Of a stretch of DNA of 50,957 nt, positions 42,945 to 50,957 are shown one piece after another (position 1 is the first letter of the stretch; every line of letters begins with the position of its first letter). Under the pieces are notes generated by a model. It worked only from the letters and a program-made list of their open reading frames with translations, did not search any database and was not told the DNA's origin. The stretch lies in the NCBI GenBank assembly GCA_024195585.1, contig SWBL01000356.1, forward strand, positions 1-50,957, in the 5' to 3' direction. The position numbers and the translations under genes were made by a program. The DNA comes from Aureobasidium sp. EXF-3400. Taxonomy: Eukaryota; Ascomycota; Dothideomycetes; Dothideales; Saccotheciaceae.

Positions 42945-44309
42945 TCATCAATACCTTCCCCAGCCGTTCGTCGCGGATAAAATGTGGCTGGTGAGATTAC
43001 GAGCATATAGAATGAAGCGATTCGGATTGAAACCGTCGGTATGGCTTTCGGATGTCTTTGCGACACGCGGATGTGTGATCGCTACTGGCTATTACAAGCA
43101 AGAGAATAAATGTAGTTTGTGTCGGAAGAACCTCCAGTCATCGAGCGACACAAATATAATATTTGCTACCGTCTGGTTCTCGAATTATGTCTCGCTCATT
43201 TCTACTCTTTTCTCACGAAAGTGTAGAGCGGCGTCCCCACTGTAAAAAGACATGATGGTTTCTAGGTCAGCGACGTATCCAACGAGAGTGTAGAGTATAC
43301 TACTTCTCGATGGATGACCATCCTGTTCACAAGACTATTGTGCATTTTGATAGCTTACACGCGTTACATACTTTTGCACACGGGGAGATGAAGCTAAGTA
43401 TGCAGCTTAGCTGATGTTCGTTTTGTGAATTGCTGTTGTGGTAGCTGAGCCTTTGACTACCGACTTACGGCTACCAGAGTGGTATGACAATGTGCAGTGT
43501 CAAATGCGGGAATACCAGCGATATCGTCGTCAGACATACGTGCCTGTCAGTAGGCAGACGCCAAGCTTTGGGTCCCTATATCACGCACACTTGCTCTCAA
43601 GGTTTTTCAGTCGTTTTTTGGTGAGGTGGTGTGTTACAGACGGTGCAAGCATATATCGTCCACAAGGCCTGGACGAAGGAGCGGCCAGTATTTGGTGTCT
43701 TGAGGGACCACATACATCGACAACACATCTGATGGCCGAACACTCATTCACACGCAATCAACCAGTCGAGACGCAACTGCCTATTGTATAGCATGATCAA
43801 GTAGTACACTGACCGATCTTCTGGAAAAAGAATACCCTTGGGAGCAACCCTCATCCTGGGTCTGCGTATTCACTTTGCTCAGATGTCATTCTTTTGACGG
43901 CAAAATTCGATGATTGTTCGCTCAGACCTGCATGAGAATTCGCAGACCCTCACACAGCCTTCTGACGGCAATCTCGGCAGACGAAGGACACGCTTGGACC
44001 CTGTTCGAATCACCTTATCTACTGACACGCAGATACTACTCTACTGGGTACCTGAGGCGCCTCCTGGTGGCAATGTGGATTTGGTACTCTGAGTAAGTCT
44101 ACGTGAGTAATCCCAGGTCAACATCACACAAGAGCCGATATTCAGGCCAAGACTATGTCGAGAGGCATAATTACCCTTAGCCTCTGCGGTCTACCACCGA
44201 ACTGCGCGCCTCGATCAAAGAAGAGTTGGCAGACATCTCTTGTCGTCGCTTCTATCTCTTGGCGGGTGCATGCATCTTCTATCATTGGTCGCAAATTGAG
44301 CCGGTGATT

Positions 44310-45057
44310 CTTATCATAACTTGGCTTCTCCTTCTTCCGGGAATCACAATCGATTACTGATGGTTCGTCCGAGGACTATCTCGCCTATTTCAAAGGATTC
44401 AACACCATCAGGCATGATAAGCCTGGTCGCTGTTGTCGCTGGAACAGTTACGTATCTCATACATCACTACTCAAGATGCTTACCACCCAAGGATGGACGT
44501 CTCGTCTCAAAGCACGATCGTATGCCTCCCAAATCCCGGGTGACATCAGAGCGGAACGCGAGTACTGCATTGGATCCGGTATGCCTATAGCACGGATGTG
44601 TCGGTACACGCACATGTGCGGGGCACGTCGATGATGGTAAATATCCCACTGCTAACTAATTGCTACGCCGCAGTCGACCATCTTCGCTCAGCAGATCTTT
44701 AGTGCCAATCAATGGACCCAAGAGTGCATGACGAATCACAACCTGATACGCTATCAATGCACTCCGTGAAGCCACTCCTGTGTATTACGGAGTATATACA
44801 GAGATACGGTGCATCGCCTTTTCGGCAGGTCCGTACATGCTATCGTGAGTAGGATATGCCACAAACGGCAACAGGCATACACGCCAAACTGTTCTTTGCC
44901 TCCACAATCGTTCCATCGCGGCTCTCGATGCTTCTTCTCGTGTATTTTGGCTTATCAGCAGGGATCGAAGAGCCAATTATAATTTAACCCTCGGATGGAA
45001 TTTAGAAAGTGTCAACTAATCGACCTTCCAGTTGAGGCTGTCTCGTTTCGAGCTATC
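44310..45057. promoter_or_regulatory. cluster of GATA-factor motifs upstream of the OPT transporter
   Basis: TGATAAG occurs at 44310-44316 (minus), 44415-44421 (plus) and 44951-44957 (minus). Weaker HGATAR words lie at 44751, 44840 and 45052 on the minus strand. AreA/Nit2-type GATA factors bind such sites under nitrogen limitation, and oligopeptide transporters are a common target class. An AT-rich, TATA-like stretch (TATAATTTAA) near 44979 and a CCAAT at 44973 follow. Function is inferred. Confidence 0.45.
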
Positions 45058-45177
45058 TTCTAGAGGGGGTGCGTGGCACATCAATGTCCTGCCAGGCGTG
45101 TATAAGTATGTGCTCCATGTAGCATTGAAGAATCATACATCTCTGACCGACTCTTCCTTCCCATCACTCTCGTAAAC

Positions 45178-48100
45178 ATGCCTAGCTTTCTCTCGAAGTT
45201 AGGTCTTGGTTCGCCTGAGGTCAACGAGGGTATCGCGATCGATGAAATTCATAGCTCAGGCACTTCTAGCCCAAAGGGTGAAAAGGACGAGAAGGGAGTT
45301 GGTGTTTCTTCGGCTCACGAACTTTCTGAGGCTGAGGCTGCTAGACGTTTGAAAAGTCAGTCTTTCTCGATCGCTCCCACAGCTTCATACTGACTGCTTT
45401 CGCAAGTCTTCAAGCATAATGCAGACGCACTTTGGGATCCTAACCTTGAGAGTGATGATCTTCAGGCAGTTGACGAAGCTGTTGCGCATCACGACAAGGA
45501 TGGCGAGAATCAGCTTGTAAACGATCTTATGGACAACAGCCCTTACCCAGAAGTCAGGGCTGCTGTCAGAAACTATGATGTGGATCTGTAAGCCGAATCA
45601 ACCCTCTTTCAACCCTTAACACTCTATCTGACCATATGCAAGCCCATGCAACACGATCCGAATGTGGGTCATCTCTCTTCTGATGACTACAATCGGCTCC
45701 GGTCTGAATATGCTCTTTTCTCTGCGTCAGCCCTCGATCACGATAACCTCCTATGTCGCGCAACTCATCACCTACCCTGTAGGTCTTGCGTGGGACAAAG
45801 TCATGCCGAACCGTGAACACACGACCTTTGGTATCAAATGGAATCTGAACCCTGGTCCGTTCAACTTCAAGGAACACGCCATGATTGTAATCATGGCTAA
45901 TGCCTCATTCGGAACTGGTGTGGGTTACTTCACCGATATCCTTCAGGCCCAACGCGGTTTCTACAAGTTCGACTGGGGATGGGGTTTCGGTGTACTTGTT
46001 GCTTTGAGCACTCAGTGTGTTGGGTTTGGTCTCGCCGGTCTTTTCTCTCGATGGTTGGTCGAGCCGGCTCCCATGATTTGGCCCCAGGATCTAGTCAACT
46101 GCGCCTTCATGTACACTCTTCATGACAACTCGAAGACAGATCCCGCCAAGACGAACGGCTGGCGTATCTCTAGATATCGCTGGTTCTTCTATGTATTCTT
46201 GGGCTCGTTCGTGTACTACTGGTTCCCTGGCTACATCGCTCAATTCTTGAGCGTCTTCGCGTTCCCCACCTGGATCGCGCCTAACAACATCACCGTTAAC
46301 AAAGTGTTCGGAGGCTACAGCGGTATGGCTCTTCTGCCTCTCACCTTTGACTGGACCCAGATCACTGGATACGTGTTCAGCCCCCTGATTCCTCCATGGC
46401 ACGCAATCGGAAATACTCTGATCGGTCTTGTCCTCTTCTATTGGATCACCGCGGCAGCTGTCCATTTCAGTGGAACCTGGTACGCCGACTACCTGCCATT
46501 CAGTGACTCTAGCGCTTACGACAACACTGCCAACGTGTACAATGTCTCAAAGATCCTCACTCCGGAAATCACTTTGGACCTCGCTAAATACAAAGAGTAT
46601 TCGCCGCTCTTCTTGTCAACTACGTTTGCACTCTGTTATGGTCTCTCTTTTGCTGCCATCTCTGCCGTGGTTGTTCACACTGCTCTCTTCCATGGAAAGT
46701 TCATCCTCGACAGATGGCGACGCTCGCGTGACGACATGAAAGATGTCCATCAAGAGATGATGGACAAGTATCCCAAAGTACCTGCTTGGTGGTACATGAC
46801 CTTACTCGTGATCTGTATTGGACTTTCCTTCGCCACGATTTATGCTTATCCTACAGAGATGAGTTGGTGGGCTTTGATTCTTGCATTCATCATCAGTTTT
46901 GTGTAAGTCCAGAGTTTGGTCCTCGCTACAGTACATGTTTGGGATTACCGTGCTGACAAGTTGTTGAACAGTTGGTTCTTGCCCATTGGATTCATCCAAG
47001 CAATCACTAATGTACAGCTTGGTCTCAATGTCTTTACCGAGTTCTTGATCGGATACATGCAGCCCGGAAAGCCCAACGCCATGATGTTGTTCAAGACTTA
47101 CGGCTACATCACCATGACACAAGGTCTTGCTTTCACTCAAGACATGAAGCTTGGTAAGTTGATCAGAAGCTCAGAAGCAAGAGCTATTCTGCCGTGCACT
47201 TGATGCTGACTGAGATCTCTTAGGTCACTACCTCAAGGTTCCACCCAAGACCATGTTCCTTGGTCAACTAGTCGCAACTATTTGGTCCTGTGTAAGTGAT
47301 ACGGATACTCATAGCACGAGTCAATAGTCACCATGTGGTATCTCGACGTCAAAGTTTACTTAGTGCTATCCGGGCAGCTAGAGATTTCCATCGAGGGTTA
47401 CAGCACACTCTATTGGCATCTTAGTCTGAGATAGTACTCGGGAACTGGGACAAGATAGTCTCTGGTGTCTGTCATGACTTCGTGGTAGTGTGTCGTCCAA
47501 GAGAAGAAAAACATGCTAACTTTTTTCACTTTGAACAGATCGTCCAACTTGCAGTCTTCGAATGGGCCTTCGGCGGCGGTATCAAGGGCCTCTGTAACCT
47601 CCATCAACCTAACCACTTCACATGCCCTGGAGGCAGAGTGTTTTATAATGCTAGTGTGATTTGGGGAGTGTACGTAAAGCTAGGGTGCAGACAGTGCAGG
47701 TCAGGGGCCACCATTTGGCTTCCTGACTGTCGTCTGTGCCTTCAACATCCTTACACGAGAAACATGCTAATTGTACTCTCATTTACAGGATTGGTCCGGC
47801 ACGCATGTTCAGTGGTGATGCCACCTACAAAAATCTCCAATTTTTCTGGCTAGCTGGTGCAGCCGCTCCAGTCATGATCTACTTCGCAGCCAAGCAGTGG
47901 CCAAAGAGCCCTATTAAATTCCTCAGCGCTCCCTTGATCTTCGGAGGAACTGGACAGATTCCACCTGCGACGCCATTGAACTACCTGTCTTGGGGTATCG
48001 TTGGCTTTATCTTCAACAAGTGGATCAGAAACCGATACAGGGGTTGGTGGATGCGATTCAACTACATCACTTCAGCCGCCCTTGACTCTGGTCTTGCTAT

Positions 48101-48257
48101 CTCGACCATCTTGCTTGTGTTGACAATCAGTTTGACCAACACTGATCCCCCTAACTGGTGGGGCAATGTCGGTATCTATAACACCATGGACGCTTTGGGT
48201 ACGGCTGTGTCGAAGATCTTGCCCGACGGTTCTACGTTTGGTCCATCTACATGGTAG
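45178..48257 (+). CDS. OPT-family oligopeptide transporter
   Basis: Proton-coupled importer of small peptides (tetra/pentapeptide or glutathione type) in the plasma membrane. Seven exons: 45178..45355, 45407..45587, 45643..46902, 46972..47153, 47224..47291, 47539..47669 and 47789..48257, giving 822 residues, normal for the family. The N-terminal 120 residues are cytosolic and acidic (NSPYPEVRAAV is the family entry motif). About 14 to 16 membrane helices follow. Signature motifs: NPGPFNFKEH after the first helices, and HYLKVPPKTMFLGQ near the junction of exons 4 and 5. [28 protein letters not shown] is rebuilt over exons 6 and 7 (read in parts), and the C-terminal loop has CLNYLSWG-like NYLSWGIVGF. 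Introns 5 and 6 (247 and 119 bases) are long for this genome. It is convergent with a Zn2Cys6 regulator and has a GATA-rich promoter. Confidence 0.92.
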
Positions 48258-48588
48258 AGGGATCCAGAGCTGCTGGGGAGGGTACAAATGGGGAACTCTC
48301 CAGGTCGGTCGTTCCTGATTGGTTTGGCTTTCTGTGAAGGTTTTGTCCAATATTTGGTGCTTGATGGTGGAAGCGGCAACGGACTCTGCTCCTTCTTATG
48401 TTGAATCGTTTGCTTTGGTACTTTTCCTTATGCCAACACTCTTTGACACCCCAAGGGTTTGATGGTAGACGAACGTAGTATAATATGAGTTTCTGTAAAC
48501 CGCTCAGGCAATTTAATCACCGAGATTCCTCGGTATATCAATCTACGAATAAGAATATCAAGCGATGGCATATCTGAAAGTGCTATTA
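48258..48588. other. convergent intergenic region, OPT and Zn2Cys6 regulator
   Basis: A 331-base stretch between two stop codons. It should hold both 3' UTRs. Nothing else seen. Confidence 0.45.
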
Positions 48589-50230
48589 CTACGTAATATG
48601 CTTCTTCTCGCCTGGCTTCAAGCCCTTGGCCAGGTCCAACTTCCACGGCGGATTGATACCATCGTTAAACACAGCATCGGTGACATCCTGACACCACTCC
48701 TGTTGTGTCTTCATTCCACGTGCCTCAAAATATTTGAGTGCAAAAACCAAAGGCATAAAAGTAGCAAATCGACCCATTGACGAGGCATCCGGCTCGCAGA
48801 AATATGGCATCATCTGACACATGAAGAGGGCGATTTGCAGGATTCGCCTGTTGAGTTCGTCCAGCGAGTAAGTGCACTTGCTACCAGGATATTTCATGAG
48901 GACATCCTCAAGCGTGCGCTCAATAGTGAAGAGATACAGCCAGTATATCGACTGCAGGTAGCCAGTGAGGAAATCAGGGAAATCGATGGCCAGTGGAAAC
49001 GTCCTGTTCTGGCATAGTCGTGCGAACCTTTTGAACCTCGATACGTCGACGCTTGTAAAGGCTGGCTCTTTCAATTCGGCGTGATACCCAATCTCCCAGT
49101 CTTGAAGTTGCTCGATAGCAGTGACCAGATCTGCAATCACGCCATTCAAATATGTAGGCTCGCCGCTTGCGATCAAGTTGTCAGCACGCTCAAAAAGACC
49201 TGGCACGTGTACCAGAATATCAAACAGACGAGGCGATGAATCTGTGTAAGGGGTATTTTTTGTTACTGCCATCCACTTTGGCTCGGCAAATGGGATGGCC
49301 TTGCGTTTGAGAACACCTTGGAGAATCTTGAACCCATCAGTAACTGTCAAATGTGTATGGTCAAGGAGACTCACGGAAGAGTGTCTGGCGTGAAAGAAGA
49401 GCATGTTGTCAAGTTCTGTTACCAATGGGACTGGTCCCCGCTGCATCAAAAAGTTTTCTACTCCGTTTACGTGGCTGATCCAACTTCCTTGCTGTGCTAC
49501 AGGACGAAATAGCTTGACATTTGTATCAGCAAGAGATGGATGTATCATTACATGTGGAGTGGCTTACCTCGCAAAATTCGAGTAGCTTCATTGCCCCCAA
49601 AACATCATTATTGGCAAGGACGTTTGGTCTGTTGAGCGCAACCACCAACGCGGTCAATGCCTGTCCATACCTCCGCCTAGCATGTTCGAAGAAAGCCTTA
49701 TCTTGGTACGACACACCAAGTTGCAACAAGCTGATCGTGTCAACAGCTGCAAGCAATGCTGGTGAAGACTTGGAAGTGATGGTCTTCTGCAAACACGAAA
49801 AGTCCGAGATGTGAGCACGCAGTGGCTGGTCGTTCAGTGTCGTAGGTCGGTACAATCGCATGCTGACATCAAACATCTGCGACCGGTTGGTCGCAGCACT
49901 GAATATAGCCTGTGGTATGACCGTATATTCGGTCGCAATAGGCCTCTCGGCCAGACTCAACTCCTTGACCCTTTCGGTAGGTGGAGCACCGCTGTCGGAA
50001 TCGCTACTGTGTTCGGGACTGCTGCTGTCGGAACCATTTTTCCATCCCTTTTCCACACGCCTCGTCACCGCCTGAGTCTCGTCGCGCCATTCCAGTCCGT
50101 CAGGTTTGATACCCCGGTATCCCGGGCATGGCGTGTTGTGGATCTGACACTTTTTGCATCCTGGGCGGCCTTCGTCGCATTTGATCTTACGTTTCCGACA
50201 GTTGGCACAGCCGGTTGACCGTGGCGCCAT
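48589..50230 (-). CDS. Zn2Cys6 (zinc cluster) transcription regulator
   Basis: Exons 49568..50230 and 48589..49512 (intron 55 bases, GTAAGC/AAG) encode 528 residues. The binuclear cluster lies right at the start: CANCRKRKIKCDEGRPGCKKC then QIHNTPC (read in parts), spacing C-2-C-6-C-6-C-2-C-6-C, as in Gal4-type DNA-binding domains. An acidic/Ser linker follows (SDSSSPEHSSDSDSG). The rest is a helical fungal-specific regulatory domain of the C-terminal-only kind (SSPALLAAVDTISLLQLG, LLEFCELFRPVAQQGSWISHV over the junction). The start is MAPRSTGC at 50230; 15 more codons from 50275 are open but not needed. Its target is unknown. Being convergent with the transporter does not show regulation, though local pairs of regulator and transporter are common in fungi. 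Confidence 0.9.
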
Positions 50231-50868
50231 TACAACGATTCCATGAGAGAAGAAGAATTTACTTGGAAAGGTCACTCAGTGTCATGGATCCCCCTTCTCA
50301 CACGATTTGCGACCTGGATCGACCCGACGGTGTGGACGGCTAAGATTGGTCTATCGTATTGATTGGGCTTGGTTCGGCTCCATGTTCGTTACTAACAACT
50401 CATCTTGGCATAGGCGTCGTCTGTTATACGCTGCTCCTAATCTTCTCTACGTTCTATCAACCGGTCAATGAACTCACTTGGACCACACAGCCGATTGTGA
50501 TGACTTTGTTTGTGGTTTCGTTGACATTGGGTGAATACCACGTGTCTCTTATCCGGACCACACCCAGTACTGAGTTCCATCTGGATCTCGGTCGTCATGC
50601 CCCGCTTCGCGTGCCGCGTATCAGGGGATGTCAGGACCTATGCTACCTACAGTATTACTCTACCGACCCGCGGGCTATCTACTCGCACTGTAGCCACAAG
50701 ACCGTATTCGCATCTGACGGTCCCAACTACATCAAACACACCAGTTGTTTCAGTGGTCAGAGGTCCAAAGTCAGGTTGATGGACTCCGTTCGTGGCTGTT
50801 CAATGGTGTCTGGGTCTTGACAACAATATGTTCATATTGAGTACAGTCAGACGTCTACTCATCAAACA
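50231..50868. other. intergenic, regulator promoter to tRNA-Ile
   Basis: A 638-base stretch. A 153-codon open frame on the plus strand (50359-50820) looks non-coding. It should hold the zinc-cluster gene's promoter. Confidence 0.45.
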
Positions 50869-50957
50869 GGTCGGTTAGCTCAGTTGGTTAGAGCGTGGTG
50901 CTAATATCATCCGATACATGGCACGCCAAGGTCGCGGGTTCGACCCCCGTACTGACC
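50869..50957 (+). tRNA. tRNA-Ile (AAT) with a 16-base intron
   Basis: A cloverleaf is visible: acceptor GGTCGGT pairs with ACTGACC at the last seven bases of the window. The D arm is GCTC-AGTTGGTTA-GAGC. The anticodon stem TGGTG/CGCCA encloses loop CTAATAA once 16 bases (TCATCCGATACATGGC) are removed. The T arm is GCGGG-TTCGACC-CCCGT. Anticodon AAT reads isoleucine codons after A34 becomes inosine. The intron sits one base after the anticodon. Confidence 0.95.

Larger units (their letters stand above)
40436..45177. other. gene-poor tract of 4.7 kb
   Basis: The longest gap in the window. Its first kilobase is GC- and CT-rich and probably holds promoter and 5' UTR of the Pro/Gln-rich gene. The part from about 41.3 to 45.1 kb is richer in A and T than the gene-dense regions. 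Every open frame here is short (137 codons at most) and lacks recognisable domains; I see no reverse transcriptase, transposase or terminal repeat words. The last 900 bases hold the transporter promoter. It could be a decayed repeat or simply non-coding. Confidence 0.5.

Noticed and set aside
40436..45177. Search for a transposon or viral remnant in the gene-poor tract
   Set aside because: No polymerase, integrase, transposase or terminal repeat words could be recognised in any frame by eye.
24391..50957. CRISPR arrays, operons or prokaryotic mobile elements
   Set aside because: The DNA is fungal nuclear; no spaced repeats or bacterial gene organisation are present.

Overview
This window is eukaryotic nuclear DNA from a filamentous ascomycete (Pezizomycotina; I lean to a dothideomycete, but that is an inference). 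The signs are genes interrupted by short GT-AG introns, mostly 51 to 60 bases with CTAAC-like branch sites, tRNA genes with short introns just 3' of the anticodon, C-ending codons in highly expressed genes, and a typical fungal gene set (class IV chitin synthase, Skt5-type activator, Zn2Cys6 regulator, oligopeptide transporter). I see no prokaryotic, organellar or intact transposon sequence. All exon boundaries below come from reading splice sites and protein continuity by eye; none has transcript support.

Layout. 1-8.3 kb: eIF4A (5' end missing), a coiled-coil protein, a FAHD1-type hydrolase divergent from VPS53, and a WD40 protein. 9.1-16.4 kb: a class IV (CHS3-type) chitin synthase head to head with a prenylated Sel1-repeat protein of the Skt5/Chs4 chitin synthase activator family. 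16.8-24.0 kb: aspartyl aminopeptidase, the APC/C activator Cdh1, and the retromer sorting nexin Vps5. 24.4-30.3 kb: an intron-bearing tRNA-Asp, a large dynamin/SLIP-GC-like GTPase, a Rab4-like GTPase with an extra loop, and a LOG-family phosphoribohydrolase. 31.7-40.4 kb: a hypothetical protein, a Crt10-like WD protein, a small serine palmitoyltransferase subunit split over two exons, a mitochondrial release-factor-like protein and a Pro/Gln-rich protein. 40.4-45.2 kb: a gene-poor stretch of 4.7 kb. 45.2-50.9 kb: a seven-exon OPT oligopeptide transporter convergent with a Zn2Cys6 regulator, then an intron-bearing tRNA-Ile that ends exactly at the window edge.

How the genes fit together. Most are single-copy housekeeping genes with unrelated jobs. 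One theme recurs: yeast Chs3 is activated by Chs4/Skt5 and is kept in a plasma membrane-endosome-Golgi recycling loop, and this window holds a CHS3-type enzyme, an Skt5-type activator, the GARP subunit Vps53, the SNX-BAR protein Vps5 and an endosomal-type Rab. The chitin synthase/activator pairing is the most interesting part of that; the wider grouping may be chance. The 40.4-50.2 kb end looks more accessory (transporter, regulator, long intergenic tract, longer introns). I did not find a clearly new biological system. The points most worth checking are the chitin synthase/activator locus, two introns that are multiples of three and lack stops (Skt5-like and VPS5), the extra loop in the Rab, and the GATA-site-rich promoter of the transporter.
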